The position numbers and the translations under genes were made by a program. The notes beneath the pieces are model-generated. The model had not been told where the DNA came from. It searched no databases and saw only the letters and a list, made by a program, of their open reading frames with translations. This document shows, piece by piece, positions 27,523-35,228 of a stretch of 64,000 nucleotides of DNA. This stretch comes from Bacillota bacterium (lineage in GTDB: Bacteria > Bacillota > Clostridia > Acetivibrionales > DSM-1351). How positions within the stretch are numbered: position 1 is the stretch's first letter; each line of letters begins with the position of its first letter. The stretch covers positions 310,001 to 374,000 of the forward strand of contig JAEYHZ010000004.1 of NCBI GenBank assembly GCA_023409265.1, given 5' to 3'.

Positions 27523-27672
27523 AGAACCTGTTAAGAATCTCATTGCATTGGTCAATTTGGCGGATTTTGCGCCATGCTGCATCTGGTTTTCTTGCACTAA
27601 ACAAATTATTACTGCAAAAATTTGCCTTGCCTGACATAAATCCACCTAAAATGCCATGCACAAGCAGATACT
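27523..27672 (+). repeat. Dispersed repeat R1, full copy
   Basis: Aligns along its length with 19214-19360 (shared GCCATGCTGC, AAATTTGCCTTGCCTGACA, AAATCCACCTAAAAT, ACAAGCAGATA). Followed by an AGGTTTT/AAAACCT hairpin and then R2, the same order as at 19214. It is part of the 501-base gene-free stretch 27455-27955. Confidence 0.75.
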
Positions 27673-27700
27673 GAGCAGGTTTTTACGCAAAACCTCATTT

Positions 27701-27766
27701 AGGAATAGTTTAATAATGAAACTATGACCGCTTTAGAATCGGGAGCTATTATTTAACTGTTCCTTA
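27701..27766. repeat. Dispersed repeat R2, two-arm copy
   Basis: AGGAATAGTTTAATAATGAAAC (split over 27700-27722) and the inverted arm in 27745-27766 (TATTATTTAACTGTTCCTTA) match the arms at 19426-19510. Confidence 0.65.
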
Positions 27767-27778
27767 CCTAATTTGAAA

Positions 27779-27809
27779 TAGAAGCTTGGTTATATAATCC
27801 AAGCTTCTA
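27779..27809 (-). terminator. Hairpin, possible terminator of the 27956 gene
   Basis: TAGAAGCTTGG pairs with CCAAGCTTCTA around TTATATAAT. On the minus strand it is followed by TTTC, which is only weakly T-rich. Confidence 0.45.
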
Positions 27810-27847
27810 TTCAAATACTTTACATGGATGTACCAATGATATCTCGC

Positions 27848-27930
27848 GTCTATAGCACATCCTGCGTCAAAAGACGCATAGAGTTCCCTAAAGTCAGCTA
27901 CTTGCCTGCTTATGGCGTGCTCTATAGAAA
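27848..27930. other. Structured intergenic segment
   Basis: CTATAG.CAC (27850-27858) pairs with GTG..CTATAG (27917-27927), enclosing a perfect TGCGTC-AAAA-GACGCA stem-loop (27863-27878). It contains no reading frame. It may be a structured RNA or an element end. Confidence 0.4.
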
Positions 27931-27955
27931 CCCCTATGGATTGACACTGATTAGA

Positions 27956-28153
27956 TTAGCAATTATCGTTGCAATTGTCATTGTTGCAGAGGAACAATAA
28001 CAATAAGATTATTGCAATCCAGACTAATCCACAATCTTCAAACAGGTCAGAGAAAATGCCGGATCCATTATTACAGAAGCAGAGCAAAAAGAATAATAGA
28101 ATTATAATTCCTATGCCTCCAAATCCATCACTGTTTCCACCAAAACATCCCAT
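27956..28153 (-). CDS. Small Gly/Cys-rich membrane protein
   Basis: 65 residues: a Gly-rich start (MGCFGGNSDGFGG), a hydrophobic helix (IGIIILLFFLLCF), a short loop (CNNGSGIFSDLFEDCG), a second helix, and an Asn/Asp/Cys tail (CNNDNCNDNC). The style resembles small spore-coat or YjcZ-like proteins, but I cannot assign a family with confidence. GGAGGT precedes ATG 28153. Six cysteines suggest metal binding or crosslinking. Confidence 0.7.
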   Translation of the reverse strand: MGCFGGNSDGFGGIGIIILLFFLLCFCNNGSGIFSDLFEDCGLVWIAIILLLLFLCNNDNCNDNC

Positions 28154-28323
28154 AATTTTACCTCCAAATAAAATATTTAAGATAATGCATACTATGAAGT
28201 TCCAGTAAAAGTTGTTACACTATGAAAGAATTATTTTTATAAAAACATATTGTTGGTATATTATATAAATAAGCTTTTAATTTTTATAAGCACTACATGA
28301 ATATGTAGCAGATCGGAGGTAGA

Positions 28324-29202
28324 ATGTTTGATGTAATTATTATCGGTAAGGGACCTGCGGGACTTTCTGCAGCAATATATACGGTTCGGGCCGGTTTGAG
28401 AACTCTGGTTATCGGTCAGGATAAAAGTGTACTTCTAAAGGCTGATAGAATAGAAAACTATTTTGGCTTTGCCGAACCAGTCTCAGGGAGATACCTTCTG
28501 GAACAGGGAGAGAAACAAGCCCAAAAATTAGGGGTTAAGTTTGTTAACAATGAAGTAGTAGCACTTGAAAAAGGAGAATTCTTTGAGGTTTATACCACTG
28601 GAGAAAACTATTCCGGTAAGGCTTTACTGCTGGCTACGGGACAACAGACAGCCCGGGTTAAAATTGATAGAATTCCCGAGTTTGAGGGGAATGGTATAAG
28701 TTACTGTACAACATGTGACGGTTTTTTTTACAGGGGACTAAAGGTGGGGCTCCTGGGGTACAAGGACTATGCAATACATGAAGCTATGGAATTGGAGCTT
28801 TTGACCAGGGACATAACTATTTACACCAATGGTAAGGAACTTGACCTGTCTGAAAAATATAAAAATATCGCTGCAGGATTTAAAATTAATAAAAATGTAA
28901 TTAAAAGCGTAGATGGTAAAGATACATTGGAATATCTTGTTTTTGAAGATGGTACAAGGGAAAAGCTAGATGGATTATTTATAGCTTACGATTCTGCTTC
29001 AAGTGTTGATTTTGCAAGAAAATTAGGAGTTATTACAAAAAAGAATGCAATTGTTGTTGATGACAAACAAAAAACAAACATGAGCGGCTTGTATGCAGCC
29101 GGAGACTGTACCGGAGGACTTAAACAGATTTCTACTGCAGTAGGCCAGGGTGCATTGGCAGCAAGACAAATAATAGAATATGTAAGGAATTTAAATAAAT
29201 AA
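28324..29202 (+). CDS. Thioredoxin reductase-like flavoprotein without NADPH motifs
   Basis: 292 residues. FAD binding is clear (IIGKGPAGLSAAIY; GLYAAGDCTGG near the C-terminus), and the redox-active CTTCDGF places cysteines at 128 and 131. The second nucleotide domain lacks both GxGxxA/G (it reads GLLGYKDYAIHEA) and the HRRxxxR motif that binds NADPH. Ferredoxin-dependent flavin thioredoxin reductases of clostridia (FFTR) lack the same motifs, so this is probably such an enzyme or another non-NADPH reductase. No thioredoxin or ferredoxin gene is adjacent. The ribosome site is GGAGG at 28316-28320. Confidence 0.82.
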   Translation: MFDVIIIGKGPAGLSAAIYTVRAGLRTLVIGQDKSVLLKADRIENYFGFAEPVSGRYLLEQGEKQAQKLGVKFVNNEVVALEKGEFFEVYTTGENYSGKALLLATGQQTARVKIDRIPEFEGNGISYCTTCDGFFYRGLKVGLLGYKDYAIHEAMELELLTRDITIYTNGKELDLSEKYKNIAAGFKINKNVIKSVDGKDTLEYLVFEDGTREKLDGLFIAYDSASSVDFARKLGVITKKNAIVVDDKQKTNMSGLYAAGDCTGGLKQISTAVGQGALAARQIIEYVRNLNK

Positions 29203-29315
29203 TTTCTAAATTTGTATTATAGACCCTGAATATCCTGTGAGTTGAATAAAATTATAATTTATGGTAAAATATGAACGGTTTACTGCAGCTCAAAATCTAA
29301 ACAGGAGAAGTGGTC

Positions 29316-30698
29316 ATGTTTGTAATTTTTATATTATTATGGCTTATTGCAATACTGCTGATTTATGCCAACCCCAGGACACCATGGGCCTGGTGGGGAA
29401 GCAGCTGCTTGTTCTTAAATGGTTTTGGCGGTGTAGCAGTTATTTTTAAGGATGACATAATGCCATTTGCCGAACAGTATAATAATGACAAACTGTATTT
29501 ACTGTGCGTGCTGGGTAAAGGAGTTGCAGATATATTGCAGCATTATCTGGCTACATATACTTTAATATGCTTCGTACTGTTTTTTACCAATTTCCTTGAT
29601 CTAAAAATACAAAATAGTATAAAAGGAATTATTGTTTTATTTCTTTCCATCCCAAGTATCCTAATGTCTGTTATTTATCCGCTTACACCATATTTCAGTC
29701 CTAACTATAAAGTACTTTCAGCCTGGGTGGTTCCTTATACTCTGGCATCCATAGTAATATTAGTGATCAGTGTTATAAAAGAAAAGGATTCTCAAAAAAA
29801 ATATAATAAGATTGTTACCAGTATTTTTGCTATTCCTACAACACTGTGTATCATGTGGACTAGCTATTTATCAGTAGCAGTAGGTTATCATGAAGTTTGG
29901 TATCTTAATATCTGGATTATACTATTCCAGTTCGTTGTATTTGTCTATTTGGCTGTAAGACATGGAATTCTTGGTGTAAGGTTTAAGGTTGAAAGAGTAA
30001 ATCTGGATGAGGCTATTGATACAATGATTAATGGTATGAGCATGGTTTCACATGCTATAAAAAATGAAGCTTCAACCATCAACCTGTGTGTTGATACAAT
30101 CAGATCCGTTGAGTCTGTTAGCCCCGGTACTGAACGGAAGCTTTCCATAATTAAAGAATCATCTAAAAACCTCACTGAATTTACTCATAGAATTAATAAA
30201 TTCAGAACCATGGAGATGGATATTGAACCCTATTTTCTAAAAATTTTGGTTGAAAAGGCTATAGAGCAAGTGCTTCCATTAACTGACGGAAAGAAAATTG
30301 AAATAGTCAATAAAATTAATGAAGATGCTACCATTATGATTGATGCCGTACATATATCAGAAGTGATTAGAAATCTTTTGATAAATGCTATTGAAGCAAT
30401 AGAAAACGAAGGGTTGATTTGTGTATATTCTGAAATTAAGGATGAAAAATTCACTATATCAATAGTCGATAATGGTGTAGGAATCCAAAAGGAAGCTCTG
30501 GAAAAAGTAATGACTCCGTTCTATTCAACAAAAAAAGGAAAAAACAACTTCGGCCTGGGGTTGAGCTATTGTTACAAGGTTATGAGCTCTCATAACGGAA
30601 ATCTTAGAATCAACAGTAAAGTTAGCAAGGGTACAACAATGTCCCTGCTGTTTCCGCTGGAAAGAGTATTGAAAGTACCGAATAAAGCCACACATTAA
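29316..30698 (+). CDS. Orphan membrane sensor histidine kinase
   Basis: 460 residues. About seven to eight hydrophobic helices fill the first 225 residues with little extracellular loop. A dimerisation region has the phospho-acceptor in MVSHAIKNEAS. A complete HATPase domain follows (NLLINAIEAIENE, DNGVGI, GLGLSYCYKVM). The many-helix sensor suggests it detects a membrane or small-molecule signal. No response regulator is next to it. Kinases of this form feed the Spo0A phosphorelay in some clostridia, so a sporulation link is possible but unproven. ATG 29316 fits AGGAGA at 29303. Confidence 0.85.
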   Translation: MFVIFILLWLIAILLIYANPRTPWAWWGSSCLFLNGFGGVAVIFKDDIMPFAEQYNNDKLYLLCVLGKGVADILQHYLATYTLICFVLFFTNFLDLKIQNSIKGIIVLFLSIPSILMSVIYPLTPYFSPNYKVLSAWVVPYTLASIVILVISVIKEKDSQKKYNKIVTSIFAIPTTLCIMWTSYLSVAVGYHEVWYLNIWIILFQFVVFVYLAVRHGILGVRFKVERVNLDEAIDTMINGMSMVSHAIKNEASTINLCVDTIRSVESVSPGTERKLSIIKESSKNLTEFTHRINKFRTMEMDIEPYFLKILVEKAIEQVLPLTDGKKIEIVNKINEDATIMIDAVHISEVIRNLLINAIEAIENEGLICVYSEIKDEKFTISIVDNGVGIQKEALEKVMTPFYSTKKGKNNFGLGLSYCYKVMSSHNGNLRINSKVSKGTTMSLLFPLERVLKVPNKATH

Positions 30699-30710
30699 GT
30701 ATAATGGAAA

Positions 30711-30743
30711 AAAAGCTGTGCCTGTCAGGCATGGCTTTTTATT
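30711..30743 (+). terminator. Terminator after the orphan kinase
   Basis: AAAAGCTGTGCCT and AGGCATGGCTTTT form a 13-bp stem with two G-T wobbles, then TATTTTT. Confidence 0.78.
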
Positions 30744-30892
30744 TTTAGCTATGCTGCCGCAGTTGTTACCAAAAAGTAATAAAAAAAACTGACAAGTTAG
30801 AATACTTGATAAAGCTTGGGCATAGAAATAGTTGTGTAAGAATGAATATTCATATTATCTGCTTTTAACATTTTTATGTGAGGTGTCTGGAG

Positions 30893-31759
30893 ATGCGAAA
30901 AATATTAAGTTTTATTTTAGTGTGTTTAATCACTATGACTGTTTTTTCTGGTTGTGGGTCAGCCGGCGATAGTGGAAGTATTGATGAATTAACCCCTGCA
31001 AGCAGTGTTTCGCTGGGTGAAAATCAAGCCGGTGAGTTAAAGGATAAGACTCCTTATAAGCTGTATTTTGTAAATGAACAAGGCAAACTCTCACCGGAAA
31101 CAAGATATATAAATAATGCCGAGGTGGAAAAGGGAACTGAGTATCTTGCAACAGTGCTTGTTAAAGAACTTATCAGCGGTCCTGCAAAAGGCAGCTTATT
31201 CCAGGCTGCAATCCCAAAAGAGACTAAAGTTCATTCCGACGTAAAAATAAAAGACGGTGTGGCTACAGTTGATCTTTCCAAAGAATTTGTAGAGAAGCAT
31301 CAAGGAGGAAAGAAAAATGAACAGCTTACACTATATTCAATAGTTAACACTTTAACAGAGCTTAAAGATGTAAAATCGGTACAATTCAGGATTGACGGTA
31401 AGGTCAAGAAGGAGTTCAAAGGCAGTTATCAACTAGACATGGCATTCCCGAGATCAGCATACCTTAACTCGGTACAGACGGATGAAAAGGACGTAATTAA
31501 GCTCGATGGGGATAATGCGGCAAAGAATAATAACAATAAGGATAATATAAACAAAGAAAACACAAATAAGGAAAATACCAATAAAGATAACACCAATATG
31601 GATAATACCAATAAACAAAATACCGATAAAGACAACACTAATAAAGACAACTTAAAAGAAAATTTGCAGAAGGACCAAAATAATCAGACAAAAGAAGATC
31701 CTGCTAAAGATCAGAAAACTAATGCTGATGCAGAGACTGATGACGAATTATTGGAATAA
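30893..31759 (+). CDS. GerMN-domain lipoprotein with Asn/Lys repeat tail
   Basis: 288 residues. A lipoprotein signal peptide ends FSGC (Cys21), then comes a GerMN domain at about 60-185 (KLYFVNEQGKLSPETR; LVKELISGPAKGSLFQAAIP; VATVDLSKEFV). GerMN is the domain of spore germination and sporulation protein GerM and of LpqB. The last 80 residues are a low-complexity series of Asn-Lys/Asp/Glu-Asn-Thr units, probably an extended disordered tail. GAGGTG at 30880 fits ATG 30893; GTG 30878 overlaps that site. It is probably anchored on the outer face of the membrane during sporulation. Confidence 0.85.
   Translation: MRKILSFILVCLITMTVFSGCGSAGDSGSIDELTPASSVSLGENQAGELKDKTPYKLYFVNEQGKLSPETRYINNAEVEKGTEYLATVLVKELISGPAKGSLFQAAIPKETKVHSDVKIKDGVATVDLSKEFVEKHQGGKKNEQLTLYSIVNTLTELKDVKSVQFRIDGKVKKEFKGSYQLDMAFPRSAYLNSVQTDEKDVIKLDGDNAAKNNNNKDNINKENTNKENTNKDNTNMDNTNKQNTDKDNTNKDNLKENLQKDQNNQTKEDPAKDQKTNADAETDDELLE
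31530..31653 (+). repeat. Coding tandem repeat in the GerMN protein
   Basis: About eight imperfect units of 15 bases, each giving Asn-Thr-Asn-Lys-Asp/Glu or similar, are arranged head to tail. Confidence 0.7.
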
Positions 31760-31799
31760 TTTGTATTATAAAAGTTTTATACACTATGCGTAATAATAC

Positions 31800-31869
31800 C
31801 AAGGTATCTTATTAAGGATTTATTTGCCGGCAGCTTGCCGGGAAATTATATAAGATACCTTGTTTTTTA
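31800..31869. terminator. Bidirectional terminator
   Basis: AAGGTATCTTAT (31801-31812) pairs with ATAAGATACCTT (31850-31861), followed by GTTTTTTATT. The inner part has a second small stem (GCCGGC.. GCCGG). It serves the convergent GerMN and FmdB genes. Confidence 0.78.
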
Positions 31870-31879
31870 TTGTATTTAC

Positions 31880-32095
31880 TCAGTGATTACAGCAGCCCCC
31901 GCAGACATGTTTGTTTGGACAGTCACTACCGTTGGATTTTCTGGATTGTATGATATTCACATTTTTAAAAACTGTCTCTAATTTATTGTTACCGCATTGA
32001 GGACAATTTATCTCGTTGTTTTCACGCTGGCTCATTTTAGCCATAATATTGAATTCACTGCCGCAATTAGGGCATTTAAGGTCATAAAAAGGCAT
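31880..32095 (-). CDS. FmdB-family zinc-ribbon protein
   Basis: 71 residues. The first 45 form the FmdB putative regulatory zinc ribbon (MPFYDLKCPNCGSEF, INCPQCGNNKLETVF) with two CxxC pairs. The tail adds a second cysteine cluster (DCPNKHVCGGCCNH) that could bind another metal. The function of this family is not established. AAGGGAT precedes the ATG at 32095. It is divergent from ku, and 32096-32337 should hold both promoters. Confidence 0.85.
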   Translation of the reverse strand: MPFYDLKCPNCGSEFNIMAKMSQRENNEINCPQCGNNKLETVFKNVNIIQSRKSNGSDCPNKHVCGGCCNH

Positions 32096-32337
32096 ACTTG
32101 TAAATCCCTTCCTAAAGTATAATTTATATTTTAATTGCTTCCATAATTATAGCATATTAAAAAGTCAACAGTAAAATATTGCGGGAATGTTTAGCTGTGA
32201 ATAATTAATATTTTTATACGAAAAATACTTATAACGAGGCAATTGATGTCTTCCAGCTATTTAGGTGCATGGTAACGTCTTGCCAATAAATGTAGTCGGT
32301 GAAAACTGACTTCAAAACATGGGGATATGGAGGAAAT

Positions 32338-33306
32338 ATGCATACAGTTTGGAAGGGTTCCATCAGTTTCGGTCTGGTAAACATTCCTGTAAAAATGTTT
32401 ACCGCCACTGAAGACAAGGATATCAGGTTCAAATATATTCACAGGGAATGTCATACTCCGGTTAAATATAAAAAGACATGTCCCTCCTGTAACAAGGATG
32501 TCCAGCCTGAAGATATTGTCAAAGGATATGAGTATGAGCCGGGCAGATTTGTAATTCTTACTGAAGAGGATTTTGAATCCATTGAAGTAAAAAGCGAGAA
32601 AACAGTTGAAATACTTGATTTTGTAAAACTTGAAGAGGTTGACCCAGTGTATTTTGATAAAACCTATTTTTTGGGCCCTCAGGAGACTGGGGGTAAAGCA
32701 TACACATTATTGAGGGAAGCCCTGAGCGGAAAGCAGAGAATCGCTGTTGCAAAGATAACTATCAGAGACAGGGAGTCTCTGGCAGTTATTAGAGTATACA
32801 GAAATGTATTGGTGCTGGAAACCATTTTCTACCCCGATGAGGTCAGAGACTCAAAACAGGTACCTGGAGTACCTGAAAATTTGCAGACCAGCAAGGCTGA
32901 GCTTGATATGGCCACTCAGCTTATTGATAATCTAACTACGGAATTTAACCCTGATAAATACAGCGACACCTACCGTGAAAGATTACTTGAGAAAATCAAT
33001 GCAAAGGTTGAAGGTAAAGACTTTGTTGTTAAGAAAGAGACCGATAAGGAGAATATTGTAAGCTTGATGGAGGCTTTAAAGCAAAGTATCCAAATGTCAA
33101 AAGGAAATAGAGACCAGTCTGATGCTGTTGAGGAGGATACAACCAAAGGTAAAAAAGCTGCTTCGGGAACAAGAAAAAAAGCTGCAGCCAAAGCTGACAC
33201 AGTGGAAAATACCGGGCAGGCTGAGACTAAGGCTGAAATCACTGAAACTGATGAAGAAAAGCCAAAAAGAAAGACCAGAAAAACCAAGGAAACAGTTAAG
33301 TCATGA
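32338..33306 (+). CDS. ku: Ku DNA end-binding protein (NHEJ)
   Basis: Bacterial Ku forms a homodimer ring on double-strand ends and recruits the NHEJ ligase. 322 residues: the Ku core (MHTVWKGSISFGLVNIPVKMF to about 255) plus a Lys/Ala/Glu-rich C-terminal extension (KGKKAASGTRKKAAAKA, then KPKRKTRKTKE) that in Ku proteins helps thread and bind DNA. The CHTPVKYKKTCPSC segment carries cysteines common in the family. The start is ATG 32338 with GGAGG at 32329-32333. Its stop overlaps the ligase start by four bases, so translation is probably coupled. Confidence 0.95.
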   Translation: MHTVWKGSISFGLVNIPVKMFTATEDKDIRFKYIHRECHTPVKYKKTCPSCNKDVQPEDIVKGYEYEPGRFVILTEEDFESIEVKSEKTVEILDFVKLEEVDPVYFDKTYFLGPQETGGKAYTLLREALSGKQRIAVAKITIRDRESLAVIRVYRNVLVLETIFYPDEVRDSKQVPGVPENLQTSKAELDMATQLIDNLTTEFNPDKYSDTYRERLLEKINAKVEGKDFVVKKETDKENIVSLMEALKQSIQMSKGNRDQSDAVEEDTTKGKKAASGTRKKAAAKADTVENTGQAETKAEITETDEEKPKRKTRKTKETVKS

Positions 33307-34277
33307 ACTGGATAGCGCCCATGGAGCCTGTAAGCAGCTCCAATGTTAAACAGGGTTCTGACTTCCTTCATGAAATAAAATGGGATGGAATCAGAGGAAT
33401 GATCTATCTTGGATCTGACGGGCTGAGGATGTACACCAAGAAGGGTAATGAAAGAACTGATTTTTATCCGGAATTAAATGTTATTGGGGAAATTCTGGAG
33501 GTGAGGAATATAGTTCTGGACGGTGAAATTATAGTTCTGGATACTTCGGGGAAGCCCAGCTTTCATGATGTTCTGGTCAGAGAAACCGTAAAAAGCAAAC
33601 GAAATCTCCAGTATTATTTAAAGAACTATCCCATAAAATATATGCTTTTTGACATTCTGGTAAGTGAAGGCCATCTCCTGACCCGAACTCCATTGCTGGA
33701 AAGAAAGCAGATTCTGGAGCAAACCATAACTCCAATTCTAAAAAACAGCGATACTGTATTTTTGTCAAAAACCTTTGCAGATGGGAATGAACTCTATGGA
33801 AGCATGAAACATAAAAACATGGAGGGTATCGTATCAAAAAAAATAAATAGTGTTTATTTGCCCGGAAAAAAGCATGAGGAATGGTTCAAGTCGAAGTTTA
33901 CAAAAAAGATGCTCTGCATAATAGGGGGCATTCAGTGGAAGGGAACCCTTCCCAACTCACTTATAATGGGGGTAAAAGCCCGTGAAAGCTCAAAGCTGCT
34001 CTATATGGGAAAAGCATCTCTTGGCTTGAAAGGGTCTGATCTCCAGTTGCTTAAACAGTTTAAAAATGAGCTGATACAGAAGGAATGCCCCTTTGAGCCC
34101 AACAGCATTAGCGACCTGGATAGTACAGGTACCGGGGTGACCTGGATCAGGCCGGCAATAACCTGCTGGGTAAGTTTTTTGGAATTATCAAATGACGGTC
34201 ATTTCAGACACCCCAAAATACTGGGGTTTACTAATTTGCCGCTGGAAGAGGCCGATGGAAAGGTGTTGACAGATTAA
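33303..34277 (+). CDS. ATP-dependent DNA ligase (LigD ligase domain as a separate protein)
   Basis: 324 residues. The nucleotidyltransferase core has motif I EIKWDGIRG (adenylated K26), motif III region LDGEIIVLD, EGIVSKK (motif IV) and WFKSKF (motif V). A C-terminal OB fold follows from about 215. It seals NHEJ breaks. It lacks the polymerase and phosphoesterase domains of fused LigD. It overlaps ku (ATGA) and the polymerase gene (one base), forming a three-gene operon. Confidence 0.92.
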   Translation: MNWIAPMEPVSSSNVKQGSDFLHEIKWDGIRGMIYLGSDGLRMYTKKGNERTDFYPELNVIGEILEVRNIVLDGEIIVLDTSGKPSFHDVLVRETVKSKRNLQYYLKNYPIKYMLFDILVSEGHLLTRTPLLERKQILEQTITPILKNSDTVFLSKTFADGNELYGSMKHKNMEGIVSKKINSVYLPGKKHEEWFKSKFTKKMLCIIGGIQWKGTLPNSLIMGVKARESSKLLYMGKASLGLKGSDLQLLKQFKNELIQKECPFEPNSISDLDSTGTGVTWIRPAITCWVSFLELSNDGHFRHPKILGFTNLPLEEADGKVLTD

Positions 34278-35188
34278 TGGAAACTATTGTAGGTATAAAG
34301 GTTGAGATAGAAAATAAGATTATCAATGTTACAAATCCGGACAAGCTGTTTTGGCCCGAGGCAAACATTACAAAACTTGAATTTATTGAGACTATGACAA
34401 AGCTTGCTCCTTTTGTTGTCAGATACGCAAAAAACAGAATGCTGACTTCCATACGGTATCCTCATGGCATTGGTGACAAAAGCTTTTTTCAGAAGGAAAA
34501 ACCTGTGAATACACCTGATTGGGTTAAAACTGTCATGTTTAACGGAAAGAACTATATCGCACTCAATTCTGCTGCAACCCTGGTCTGGCTGTGTACACAG
34601 GCAGCCCTGGAGCTTCACACCAGCTTCAATGTCCATGAAAAACCCGACCATCCTTCTAGTCTGGTTTTCGATCTCGACCCTGATGAGGGAAATACCTTTG
34701 AAGATGTGGCTGAAATTGCCGCAAGCATTTATGAAACGCTGAAAGCGCTTGGCATAGAAGCTTTTATAAAAACCTCCGGGGCTACAGGACTCCAGATTTT
34801 TATTCCAACCAGAGCAAGATACAATTATGATACCGCAAGAATGCTCAATGAGTTTTTTGCAGAATATTTTGCCCACAAGCACAGTAATAAGGTCACAATT
34901 GAGAGAATGAAGAAAAACAGGGAAGGAAAGCTCTATTTTGACTGGCTGCAGATGTGGACCGGAAAGAGCATGATCACCGCTTATTCAGCTAGAGCAGTAA
35001 AAAGCGCTGCAGTCTCAACTCCCATAGAGTGGAGCGAGCTGGGGAAAATACGTCCAGAAATGTTCACGCTTAAAAATATTGCAGCGCGGCTGGAACAGAA
35101 GGGCGATTTGTTCGAACTCATGCTTAAGAGTGACAATAAAAACCAGTTGGAGGAGATACTGAAACAGCTGAACAAATCGCATAAATAA
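34277..35188 (+). CDS. NHEJ DNA polymerase/primase (LigD polymerase domain as a separate protein)
   Basis: 303 residues of the archaeo-eukaryotic primase superfamily, LigD-Pol branch. Visible marks are NPDKLFWPE at the start, IRYPHGIGDKSFFQKE, the metal-binding FDLDPD (D132 and D134), KTSGATGLQIFIP and YFDWLQM. The enzyme fills gaps and adds nucleotides or ribonucleotides at broken ends. ATG 34277 overlaps the ligase stop by one base. No phosphoesterase domain is encoded here. Confidence 0.92.
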   Translation: METIVGIKVEIENKIINVTNPDKLFWPEANITKLEFIETMTKLAPFVVRYAKNRMLTSIRYPHGIGDKSFFQKEKPVNTPDWVKTVMFNGKNYIALNSAATLVWLCTQAALELHTSFNVHEKPDHPSSLVFDLDPDEGNTFEDVAEIAASIYETLKALGIEAFIKTSGATGLQIFIPTRARYNYDTARMLNEFFAEYFAHKHSNKVTIERMKKNREGKLYFDWLQMWTGKSMITAYSARAVKSAAVSTPIEWSELGKIRPEMFTLKNIAARLEQKGDLFELMLKSDNKNQLEEILKQLNKSHK

Positions 35189-35228
35189 AAATAACCTGAG
35201 CTCCATAAGACAGCGTAATGCCGGGAAA

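Noticed and set aside
34274..34882. 202-codon minus-strand frame opposite the NHEJ polymerase gene
   Set aside because: Antisense to a gene with clear FDLDPD and other primase motifs; no ribosome site or recognised domain.
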